Below, piece after piece: positions 1-5,083 of a stretch of 5,083 nt of DNA. The stretch's first letter is position 1. Every line of letters begins with the position of its first letter. The translations under genes and the position numbers were made by a program. A model generated the notes under the pieces. That model worked only from the letters and a program-made list of their open reading frames with translations, was not told the DNA's origin and did not search any database. The stretch is from JAJBWD01 sp041670885 (GTDB lineage Bacteria; Bacillota; Clostridia; Clostridiales; Clostridiaceae), in assembly GCA_041670885.1 (NCBI GenBank), contig JBAXYJ010000204.1, positions 1-5,083 of the forward strand, given 5' to 3'.

Positions 1-858
1 AAAAACCAAATGACATTTGAAGATATTGCTTCAGCTAAGGTGGATAATATAGAATCACTTTTAAATGAAAGCCTTAATATTTCTGAAAATGAAGTTAAGA
101 CTATGTCAGCTGGGGATTTTAAGGAAAAGCTTACTGAGTTTATATTAAAAATAGATGAAAACAATAAAAACCAGGGTTATGAGTCAACAAAACTAGAAGA
201 TTATGGAAATTTCAAAAAATCTGTTCTGCTAAATAGAAGAAATGATATGTTTTCTTTAAAAGAAGAACCTATAAAAAAAGAAGATAATAATTTGCAGAAA
301 CAGTCTATAAAAACAGAAACAGCTTTAAGTTTTAAAGATACAAATGAAGCAAAAGAAAACATAAAGGTTAAAGATTCCTCCGCTAATGTTTTCAGCAGTG
401 TAATTAACAAATTAGAGCTGAAAAATACCAGCATAAAAGGAGAAACTCAGCTGCCGGAAATTAAGAAAGAAAGCTTAAATACAGATGTAATTAAAACTAT
501 AAGCTTTATGAAGGATAATGACATTAAGAATTTGACGGTAAAGGTCATGCCAAAGGAGCTGGGAGAGATTACAATAGAGCTTATCTATACCGGAGATAAG
601 ATAAATGCAAAAATTACATCAAGTTCAAACAGTACATTTCAGCTTTTAGATCAGAATGTATCTATTTTAAATTCAGAGCTTTCAAAAAATGGAGTTAATC
701 TTCAAAATGTAAATGTAAGCTTATATTCAGGAGATTTCTCAGGAAATGAAAGAAATCAGGGACAGGAATATAAGAGAGGTGATGAAAGGAAACAGGTTCA
801 GGAAATAAATCAGGATGAATCCATAGAAAATTTTGGAAATATTAATATTTTTGCATAG
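1..858 (+). CDS. fliK: Flagellar hook-length control protein FliK, 5'-truncated
   Basis: FliK is a secreted molecular ruler. When the hook reaches its proper length, its C-terminal domain acts on the export gate so that filament-type substrates replace hook-type substrates. Counting from the Met at position 10, residues about 165-242 form the Flg_hook C-terminal domain. It shows the hallmark LTVKVMPKELGEITIEL (residues 175-191), then a predicted helix with LLDQNVSILNSELSKNG and the closing strand VNLQNVNVSL. Residues 1-160 are hydrophilic, Lys/Glu/Asn-rich and poorly conserved, as is usual for the ruler part. A Gln/Glu/Arg-rich tail of about 40 residues follows the domain. The frame is open from base 1 and the ATG at 10 has no ribosome binding site, so the true start lies upstream. 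The stop TAG (856-858) lies inside the flgD ribosome binding site. Family identity rests on the C-terminal domain and the gene neighbours. Confidence 0.88.
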   Translation, partial: KNQMTFEDIASAKVDNIESLLNESLNISENEVKTMSAGDFKEKLTEFILKIDENNKNQGYESTKLEDYGNFKKSVLLNRRNDMFSLKEEPIKKEDNNLQKQSIKTETALSFKDTNEAKENIKVKDSSANVFSSVINKLELKNTSIKGETQLPEIKKESLNTDVIKTISFMKDNDIKNLTVKVMPKELGEITIELIYTGDKINAKITSSSNSTFQLLDQNVSILNSELSKNGVNLQNVNVSLYSGDFSGNERNQGQEYKRGDERKQVQEINQDESIENFGNINIFA

Positions 859-863
859 GAGGT
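857..863 (+). promoter_or_regulatory. Ribosome binding site of flgD, merged with the fliK stop codon
   Basis: AGGAGGT is a near-perfect anti-Shine-Dalgarno match, with GGAGG ending 5 bases before the ATG at 868. Its first two bases are the last two of the fliK TAG stop (856-858). Ribosomes finishing fliK therefore stop on the flgD initiation site, which suggests coupled translation (inference). Confidence 0.85.
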
Positions 864-867
864 AAAT

Positions 868-1281
868 ATGGTAGATTCTATAGGGACAAGTACTTATACC
901 ACAGACAGAGGAACAAAAATAGTCAGTTCATCAACTGGTTTAGACAAGAATTCTTTTCTTAAGATTTTAACTGCAGAGCTTTCAAATCAGGATCCGATGA
1001 ATGCCTCAGATTCAACCCAGTACGTAGCACAAATGGCACAGTTTGCATCACTGGAGCAGATGAATAATATGAATTCTAAGATTGAGCTTCAGCAGGCAGC
1101 AAGTATGCTTGGCAAATCAGTTATTATGAATACTATTGATGATGAGGGGAATCCATATGCAGGACTTGTTAAAAGTATAATAAGATACAGCACCGGATTA
1201 AATCTTAATGTTGAGGTAAATCAAAACGGAAATACAAGCAATCGTGAATTTACCATGGACGACGTTAAAGAAATACTTTAG
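868..1281 (+). CDS. flgD: Flagellar hook assembly scaffolding protein (hook cap) FlgD
   Basis: FlgD sits at the tip of the growing hook, outside the cell, and helps FlgE subunits polymerise; it is later replaced by the hook-filament junction proteins. The 137-residue product carries the diagnostic N-terminal FlgD motif at about residues 30-65: FLKILTAELSNQDPMNASDS followed by TQYVAQMAQFASLEQM, with the near-invariant QDP at 41-43. Residues about 79-137 (from SMLGKSV to DDVKEIL) look like the small beta-rich part that follows this motif. The large C-terminal FlgD domain of enteric bacteria (about 230 residues in total) is absent, which is normal for short Bacillota FlgD proteins. The start is ATG 868, preceded by AGGAGGT at 857-863. 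It lies 9 bases after the fliK stop and 8 bases before the next gene, so it is surely co-transcribed. Confidence 0.95.
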   Translation: MVDSIGTSTYTTDRGTKIVSSSTGLDKNSFLKILTAELSNQDPMNASDSTQYVAQMAQFASLEQMNNMNSKIELQQAASMLGKSVIMNTIDDEGNPYAGLVKSIIRYSTGLNLNVEVNQNGNTSNREFTMDDVKEIL

Positions 1282-1289
1282 GTGAAAAA

Positions 1290-1667
1290 ATGGGAATTAG
1301 AATAATTAACGGCAGGGTAGTTCAGTATGATAACCTTCAGACTAGGCAGGAAAAAGACAATAATATTAAAGAAAATTCTTTCAGCAATGTACTTAAGGGT
1401 GAGATAAGCAAAAATGAATTCACAATATCAGCTCATGCCTCAGAAAGATTAAAAGAAAGAAATATAACACTAGGTGAAGGTGATTTGAAAAAAATTAACG
1501 GAGCTATAAATTCTGCCAATGAAAAAAACTGCAAGGATTGTTTAATCCTTTATAAGGATATGGCACTGATTACGAGCATAAAAAACAGAACAGTAATTAC
1601 GGCCATGGATGCGAATAATATGAATAACAATGTAATAACAAATATTGATAGCACTGTTATATTATAG
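1290..1667 (+). CDS. Conserved flagellar operon protein of unknown role (TIGR02530/flg_new-type)
   Basis: This 125-residue protein resembles the small conserved family found between flgD and flgE in many Bacillota and annotated only as 'flagellar operon protein' (TIGR02530 from memory). Recognisable parts are FTISAHASERLKERNITL (residues 44-61), a helix with a KINGAINSA-type segment (68-76), and the C-terminal block NRTVITAMDANNMNNNVITN (99-118), followed by IDSTVIL. No signal peptide or membrane segment is visible. Residues 1-40 are hydrophilic and probably flexible. It contains a Cys-Lys-Asp-Cys pair at 81-84. The start ATG 1290 is preceded by AGGTGA at 1280-1285, overlapping the flgD stop. 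Its position implies a role in hook assembly or export, perhaps as a chaperone or regulator, but that is inference; no biochemical function is established to my knowledge. Confidence 0.85.
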   Translation: MGIRIINGRVVQYDNLQTRQEKDNNIKENSFSNVLKGEISKNEFTISAHASERLKERNITLGEGDLKKINGAINSANEKNCKDCLILYKDMALITSIKNRTVITAMDANNMNNNVITNIDSTVIL

Positions 1668-1742
1668 GCTGGACCTTTTGGGGGCCTTATCTGCTGAATG
1701 ACAGATGCAGAGAGCGGTGCAAAAAATTTAAGGAGGTTTCTT
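1668..1742 (+). promoter_or_regulatory. GC-rich, foldable leader upstream of flgE
   Basis: This is the only gap larger than 14 bases between genes in the window. Its first 53 bases (1668-1720) contain 30 G/C by my count, well above the AT-rich surroundings. Two adjacent hairpins can be drawn. In the first, AGGCT (1666-1670, starting within the preceding stop codon) pairs with GGCCT (1683-1687), including one T-G pair, and inner CC (1674-1675) pairs with GG (1681-1682). In the second, ATCTG (1689-1693) pairs with CAGAT (1702-1706). Neither is followed by a T-run, so an intrinsic terminator is unlikely. An A-rich unstructured stretch then leads to the flgE ribosome binding site. It may affect flgE translation or mRNA stability; no known riboswitch class was recognised. 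The function is inferred only. Confidence 0.4.
1730..1737 (+). promoter_or_regulatory. Ribosome binding site that fixes the flgE start
   Basis: AAGGAGGT is a full-strength Shine-Dalgarno sequence, with GGAGG ending 6 bases before ATG 1743. It selects this ATG over the upstream in-frame ATG at 1698. The earlier ATG directly follows an in-frame TGA (1695-1697) and has no properly spaced ribosome binding site. Confidence 0.9.
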
Positions 1743-3059
1743 ATGTTAAGGTCATTATATTCAGGAATAAGCGGAATGAAGGTAAATCAGACAAAATTAG
1801 ATACTATAGGAAATAATATAGCAAATGTTGGAACAACATCCTTTAAATCAGGCAGGGTAAGATTTTCTGATATGCTGAGTCAAAATGTATCCAGTGCTAT
1901 GGCACCTGGAAATACCCAGGGTGGTGTAAATGCAAAGCAGATAGGACTTGGAGTTTCAGTTTCCGGAATAGATACATTAGTATCTCAGGGAATGATGCAG
2001 CCTACCAGCAGAAATTTAGATTTTGCAGTTGACGGAGAAGGATATTTCATGGTAGGCAAAGGTCAGCTGCCAGAGGATAATGATAATGGAATTTTATTAA
2101 ATCAGGATAATTCAATAAATAACACAAATGATATGAGTGTTTATTATACCAGAGACGGAGCATTCTCAAGGGATGATAGCGGATCCTTGGTAACATCAGA
2201 TGGATACAGGGTTTTAGGTTATTCACTGACAGGTTCTAATGGACTTTCCAGTGTAGATTATGAAAATGGATATCTAAAACAGGTAAACATGATTAAAGCT
2301 GATGATGAAGCATTAAAAGCTGAGAATACACTGGTTCCTATGGTAATACCGGATAAAATGAAATACCCGGCAGTTCCTGCAGAGATTGCAGGATCAGTAC
2401 AAGCAGGAACAATAGCTGGCGGCAATTTAGTTTTAAGCATAGATGGAGCTGCTGCCCAAACTATAACAATTACTTCATCAGATACACTAGACAGCGTTAT
2501 TAGTAAAATTAATACAGCTTTTGGCTCTGATATAGCATCAGATGATGGAGGAAAGCTTAAGATAACCTCAGGTACAAATGGAGCCTCATCTTCTGCAGAA
2601 ATAGAATCCACATCTGATACTGATGTATTAGCGGCTCTTGGATTAAGCAGCGGAGCTTCAGCATCTGGTTCTGATGCTAAGGATATCAGGCTTACAAGTT
2701 TTTCAGTAGAAAAGGATGGTCTTATCAAGGCAGTTTTAGATGATGGAACGGTAGCTGCAATAGGTCAGATGGCAATGTCCTCCTTTAATAACCCTGATGG
2801 ACTTACCAAACTTGGGAAAAACATATATCAAAACTCAGCTAATTCAGGAGAGGCAGTTGTAAGAACCGGAATAGGGGCAGCGCAGGATAATGGAAAAGGA
2901 TATGGAGATGTACTTCAATATAATTTGGAAATGTCAAATGTGGACCTGGCAGAGCAGTTTACAGATATGATAGTTGCCAGCCGTGCTTTTCAGGCTAATT
3001 CAAAAGTAATAACCACAGGAGATGAAATTCTTCAGGATATTCTTGCTATAAAAAGGTAG
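1743..3059 (+). CDS. flgE: Flagellar hook protein FlgE, with a flagellin-type insertion
   Basis: FlgE is the subunit of the curved hook, the universal joint between basal body and filament, and is exported through the flagellar type III apparatus. With the start at ATG 1743 the protein has 438 residues. The N-terminus has the flagellar rod/hook signature (SLYSGISGM, then IGNNIANVGTTSFKSGRVRF at 22-41). The C-terminus (387-438) has the matching block LEMSNVDLAEQFTDMIVASR, then AFQANSKVITT and DEILQDILAIKR. These two ends form the coiled-coil core. Residues about 95-170 resemble the D1 region (DFAVDGEGYFMV, YYTRDGAFSRD). Residues about 217-311 resemble the Flagellin_IN motif of flagellins and FliD, which makes this FlgE much longer than the roughly 260-residue Bacillus subtilis form. 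No cysteine is present, so Cys-dependent lysinoalanine cross-linking of the spirochaete kind is not expected. It lies 14 bases before flbD. Confidence 0.96.
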   Translation: MLRSLYSGISGMKVNQTKLDTIGNNIANVGTTSFKSGRVRFSDMLSQNVSSAMAPGNTQGGVNAKQIGLGVSVSGIDTLVSQGMMQPTSRNLDFAVDGEGYFMVGKGQLPEDNDNGILLNQDNSINNTNDMSVYYTRDGAFSRDDSGSLVTSDGYRVLGYSLTGSNGLSSVDYENGYLKQVNMIKADDEALKAENTLVPMVIPDKMKYPAVPAEIAGSVQAGTIAGGNLVLSIDGAAAQTITITSSDTLDSVISKINTAFGSDIASDDGGKLKITSGTNGASSSAEIESTSDTDVLAALGLSSGASASGSDAKDIRLTSFSVEKDGLIKAVLDDGTVAAIGQMAMSSFNNPDGLTKLGKNIYQNSANSGEAVVRTGIGAAQDNGKGYGDVLQYNLEMSNVDLAEQFTDMIVASRAFQANSKVITTGDEILQDILAIKR

Positions 3060-3062
3060 CCT

Positions 3063-3069
3063 AGGAGGT
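3063..3069 (+). promoter_or_regulatory. Ribosome binding site of flbD
   Basis: AGGAGGT lies just after the flgE stop (3057-3059), with GGAGG ending 5 bases before ATG 3074. It is essentially the same arrangement as at flgD. Confidence 0.8.
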
Positions 3070-3073
3070 AATT

Positions 3074-3280
3074 ATGATTAAACTTACAGGTTTAAATAGC
3101 AAAGAGATGATTTTAAATGAGGAACTAATAGAGAAAATAGAATCAGTTCCTGAGAGTGTTATTACTTTAAATAATGGTAAAAAATATTTAGTTTTGGATT
3201 CTGTAGAGGAAATATTAAGTAAAATAGTAGAATATAAAAGGAAGACCAGAGTCCCTTATGTGGAGGAGGGAAATAGATGA
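3074..3280 (+). CDS. flbD: FlbD/SwrD family flagellar protein
   Basis: This 68-residue cytoplasmic protein matches the Bacillota FlbD family, called SwrD (formerly YlzI) in Bacillus subtilis, where it is needed for swarming and raises motor power. Family features seen here are MIKLTGLNSKEMILNEELIE (1-20), the KIESVPESVITLNNGKKYLV segment (21-40), and a C-terminal helix with SVEEILSKIVEYKRK. It is unrelated to the Caulobacter transcription factor also named FlbD, despite the shared name. Length and sequence are typical and no membrane segment or enzyme motif is visible. Its stop TGA (3278-3280) overlaps the motA start in an ATGA, so the two are translationally coupled. Placement directly before the stator genes fits a role in stator output (inference from the Bacillus work plus gene order). 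Confidence 0.92.
   Translation: MIKLTGLNSKEMILNEELIEKIESVPESVITLNNGKKYLVLDSVEEILSKIVEYKRKTRVPYVEEGNR
3262..3270 (+). promoter_or_regulatory. Ribosome binding site of motA inside flbD
   Basis: The purine-rich GGAGGAGGG lies within the 3' end of flbD and ends 6 bases before ATG 3277. This favours 3277 over the later in-frame ATG at 3286, where the spacing would be 15 bases. Confidence 0.75.
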
Positions 3281-4098
3281 AAAAAATGGATAGTGCCACT
3301 CTATTGGGTGTCATAACAGGTTTTGGCTGCGTTATATGGGGATGTATGGGAGGAAGCGGGATAAGTGCTCTTAAGATATTTTACGATATGCCCTCAATTA
3401 TATTAACTATAGGAGGATCAATTTGTGCTCTTCTAATTAACTATCCCATGAAAGAATTTATAAAGCTGGGAGTTATTATAAAGCAAAGCTTTTTTGAAAA
3501 CATAATAGAAAGCAAGACTATAATTTCTAAATTTACAGAGTTATCAAAAAAAGCGAGAAAAGATGGTCTGTTATCCCTAGAGGATGAGCTGAATGAACTT
3601 GATGATTATTTCATGAAGAAAGGACTTCAGATGGTGGTAGATGGTATAGAGCCTGAAACTATAAGAGAAATAATGGAACTTGAAATAGGAGAAATGGAAG
3701 GAAGACATACAACAGGGATAGATATGCTAAAAGCGTGGGGTGGATATGCCCCAGCTTTTGGTATGATAGGAACTTTAATTGGACTTATCAGGATGCTGGC
3801 AAACTTAAGTGATTCCAGCAAGATAGCTTCAGGTATGGCAGTTGCAATGATCACAACATTTTACGGATCAGTTGTAGCTAATCTTATATGTAATCCCATG
3901 GCAGCGAAGCTTTCATCTAAAAGTCTTAAAGAGTCTTCAATAAGAGAAATGATGCTGGAGGGAATCCTTTCAATTCAATCAGGGGTTAATCCAAGAATAA
4001 TGGAAGACAAACTTATTTGCTATCTTTCTCCAAAAGAAAGACTTGAATATATAAATAAACAGGCAGCTAATTTAGAAGGAGCTGTTGAGAATGGCTAG
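3277..4098 (+). CDS. motA: Flagellar motor stator protein MotA
   Basis: MotA is the ring-forming stator subunit (five copies around two MotB) that couples ion flow to rotation by pushing on FliG. The 273-residue product has four predicted membrane segments: about 8-27, 38-56, 153-175 and 184-207. The large cytoplasmic loop between segments 2 and 3 holds KKARKDGLLSLEDEL. Arg94 and Glu102 there match the charged Arg90/Glu98 pair of E. coli MotA in spacing and context. Pro159 (GGYAPAFGMIGT) and Pro207 (CNPMAAKL) match the conserved prolines Pro173 and Pro222. Thr166 and Thr194 (ITTFYG) sit where sodium-type PomA has threonines. The start is ATG 3277, inside the flbD stop, and the last 8 bases overlap motB. 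Whether the coupling ion is H+ or Na+ cannot be settled by eye. Confidence 0.96.
   Translation: MKKMDSATLLGVITGFGCVIWGCMGGSGISALKIFYDMPSIILTIGGSICALLINYPMKEFIKLGVIIKQSFFENIIESKTIISKFTELSKKARKDGLLSLEDELNELDDYFMKKGLQMVVDGIEPETIREIMELEIGEMEGRHTTGIDMLKAWGGYAPAFGMIGTLIGLIRMLANLSDSSKIASGMAVAMITTFYGSVVANLICNPMAAKLSSKSLKESSIREMMLEGILSIQSGVNPRIMEDKLICYLSPKERLEYINKQAANLEGAVENG
4076..4081 (+). promoter_or_regulatory. Ribosome binding site that fixes the motB start inside motA
   Basis: AAGGAG ends 9 bases before ATG 4091 but only 3 bases before the in-frame TTG at 4085. It therefore supports ATG 4091 as the start and a MotB beginning MARKKKQ. Confidence 0.75.
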
Positions 4099-4843
4099 GA
4101 AAAAAAAGCAGGTTGATAATGGAGTTCATAATGAATGGATTGCTACTTATTCAGATACAGTAACACTGCTTCTTACATTTTTTATTCTTCTTTATTCATT
4201 TTCTATGGTTGATGCTAAAAAGTTCAAAAATATATCAAATGCACTGCAAAATGTTCTGTCTGGCAGCGGAGCAACCAGTATTCTTGATTATAACGCTGAC
4301 AGCGGTAGTGATCCGCTGGAGGGAGAAGAAGCTGAAACTTTGCTAAATGAAAAGTTAAAAGCTCAGCAAATAGAAAATCAGGCTCTTTTTAAAAAAATTA
4401 AAAAAGACGTAAATGAAGCAGGCTTAGATGCTAAGGTTAAAGTCCTTGATGAAACTAAAGGTGTTGTCCTTGAGTTTAGTGATAATGTTTTATTTGATTC
4501 AGGAAAGGCACAGCTTAAGGATAACAGTCTTCCTATACTTGATAAAATTTCAAATATAATACAGAATTTGCCAAACAGCATTGTGGTAGAAGGTCATACT
4601 GATAATGTTCCAATTCAAAATTCTGAATTTAAAAGTAATTGGGAGCTATCCTGCTTCAGAGCTGTAAATGTATTAAAATATTTTATTGAAGCTAAAAAAA
4701 TAAATCCGGCCAGGATGTCTGCTGTCGGATATGGTGAGTACAAGCCATTAGTAAAGAATAGTAACGAAATTAACAAAGCAAAAAATAGAAGAGTAAATGT
4801 TATGGTATTGTACAAGGGAGGAGAGTACAGCAATAATGAGTGA
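4091..4843 (+). CDS. motB: Flagellar motor stator protein MotB
   Basis: MotB anchors the stator to peptidoglycan and carries the ion-binding aspartate. The 250-residue protein has a short basic cytoplasmic N-terminus and one membrane segment at about 19-40 (WIATYSDTVTLLLTFFILLY). Within it, Asp22 corresponds to Asp32 of E. coli and Asp24 of B. subtilis MotB. A plug/linker region follows (DAKKFKNISNALQNVL, 41-56). The OmpA-like peptidoglycan-binding domain spans about 125-240, with VLFDSGKAQL (133-142), VEGHTDNVPI (166-175), NWELSCFRA (183-191), GYGEYKPL (213-220) and NRRVNVMVL (232-240). In the NWELS motif, Cys-Phe replaces the small residues common in the family. ATG 4091 was chosen over TTG 4085 from ribosome-binding-site spacing. 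The gene overlaps motA by 8 bases and fliL by 8 bases, which suggests coupled synthesis of stator parts. Confidence 0.96.
   Translation: MARKKKQVDNGVHNEWIATYSDTVTLLLTFFILLYSFSMVDAKKFKNISNALQNVLSGSGATSILDYNADSGSDPLEGEEAETLLNEKLKAQQIENQALFKKIKKDVNEAGLDAKVKVLDETKGVVLEFSDNVLFDSGKAQLKDNSLPILDKISNIIQNLPNSIVVEGHTDNVPIQNSEFKSNWELSCFRAVNVLKYFIEAKKINPARMSAVGYGEYKPLVKNSNEINKAKNRRVNVMVLYKGGEYSNNE
4817..4823 (+). promoter_or_regulatory. Ribosome binding site of fliL inside motB, with long spacing
   Basis: GGAGGAG is a strong Shine-Dalgarno core but ends 12 bases before ATG 4836, longer than the other sites in this cluster. No alternative in-frame start codon lies between them, so ATG 4836 remains the best start. 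Confidence 0.6.
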
Positions 4844-5083
4844 AAATGTAAAACGTAAAAGAAGTCCATTAATTTTTATAATTATATTTCTGTTATTGAT
4901 TATAATAGCAGCAGGCGGCTATTATGGATACACCATAATAGCTAAAAATAAGACTGCAGCTCCAAAAACTGAAATAACCTATTCATTAGATGATTTTCTT
5001 GTAAATACTGCAGATATCGGGGAGAGAAGATATATAAAGACCAATATATATATAGGCTATACAGAAAGCAAACTGGCTGAAGA
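4836..5083 (+). CDS. fliL: Flagellar basal-body associated protein FliL, 3'-truncated
   Basis: FliL is a single-pass membrane protein whose outer domain forms a stomatin-like ring around stator units and supports torque. The visible 82 codons begin MSENVKRKRSPLIFIIIFLL. They contain a basic cytoplasmic tail (about 1-10), a strongly hydrophobic membrane segment at about 11-36 ending in AAGGYYGYTII, and the start of the outer domain. That domain shows the family motif YSLDDFLVNTAD (49-60) followed by RRYIKTNIYI (64-73). The window ends inside codon 83, where roughly half the protein (typically about 140-180 residues) has been read. The gene overlaps the motB stop by 8 bases. This reading frame was found by reading from the motB end. 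The membrane segment and the DDF..N..RRY motif make the assignment firm. Confidence 0.92.
   Translation, partial: MSENVKRKRSPLIFIIIFLLLIIIAAGGYYGYTIIAKNKTAAPKTEITYSLDDFLVNTADIGERRYIKTNIYIGYTESKLAE

Noticed and set aside
10..12. ATG at 10 as the true fliK start
   Set aside because: The frame is open to base 1, there is no ribosome binding site in the first nine bases, and FliK proteins are usually longer than 282 residues.
201..434. Minus-strand open frame opposite fliK
   Set aside because: The low-complexity hydrophobic/Ser/Phe product is the mirror of Lys/Glu/Asn-rich codons; there is no supporting signal.
1666..1689. Intrinsic terminator after the small flagellar-operon gene
   Set aside because: The hairpin is short and imperfect and is followed by mixed sequence, not a run of T. 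The operon clearly continues into flgE.
1698..1742. Fifteen-residue N-terminal extension of FlgE from the ATG at 1698
   Set aside because: The ATG lacks a properly spaced ribosome binding site. A perfect AAGGAGGT sits before ATG 1743, and the family start MLRSLYSGISGM begins exactly there.
1668..1742. Cyclic di-GMP or preQ1 riboswitch in the flgE leader
   Set aside because: The region is short and lacks the conserved core sequences I know for these classes; a covariance-model search would be needed to revive the idea.
2258..2728. Minus-strand open frame of 156 codons opposite flgE
   Set aside because: It lies wholly inside flgE, has no ribosome binding site or recognisable motif, and reflects the Ser/Ala/Asp-rich codon bias of the FlgE insertion.
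3627..3854. Minus-strand open frame opposite motA
   Set aside because: Shadow of the motA coding sequence, with Ile/Pro/Ser-rich composition and no recognisable motif.
4085..4087. TTG at 4085 as the motB start
   Set aside because: The ribosome binding site at 4076-4081 would be only 3 bases away. ATG 4091 has better spacing and gives the usual MARKKK-type start.
4378..4869. Two minus-strand open frames opposite motB and the fliL start
   Set aside because: Both are antisense to firmly identified genes, are Leu/Phe/Ser-rich by composition, and show no family motif.

Overview
This window is a compact, entirely plus-strand flagellar gene cluster from an AT-rich, Gram-positive anaerobe, most likely a Clostridium-type member of the Bacillota. 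The evidence is the gene order (fliK, flgD, a small conserved flagellar-operon gene, flgE, flbD/swrD, motA, motB, fliL), the very strong AGGAGG-type ribosome binding sites, the A/T-rich codon use, and the short FlgD. The species cannot be fixed from this sequence alone.

Layout: positions 1-858 hold the 3' part of fliK (hook-length control), whose start lies outside the window. Positions 868-1281 hold flgD (hook cap), and 1290-1667 hold a 125-residue conserved flagellar-operon protein of unknown role. A 75-base gap follows, the only sizeable intergenic space in the window; it is unusually GC-rich and can fold into small hairpins. Positions 1743-3059 hold flgE (hook protein), which carries a flagellin-like insertion in its middle. 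Positions 3074-3280 hold flbD (swrD in Bacillus). motA (3277-4098), motB (4091-4843) and fliL (4836 to the window end, truncated) follow with overlapping ends.

The first half builds the hook: FlgD caps the growing hook, FlgE is its subunit, and FliK measures hook length and switches the export apparatus to late substrates. The second half concerns torque: SwrD/FlbD, the MotA/MotB stator, and FliL, which associates with stators. All genes are 14 bases or less apart, or overlap, except across the flgE leader, so they very probably form one transcription unit that starts upstream and continues downstream (fliM and others would be expected next). No promoter, terminator, RNA gene, mobile element or CRISPR array was recognised.

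This is a well-known locus type rather than a new system. The points most worth a second look are the structured flgE leader, the flagellin-type insertion in FlgE, stator residues that look more like sodium-driven motors, and the uncharacterised small protein between flgD and flgE.
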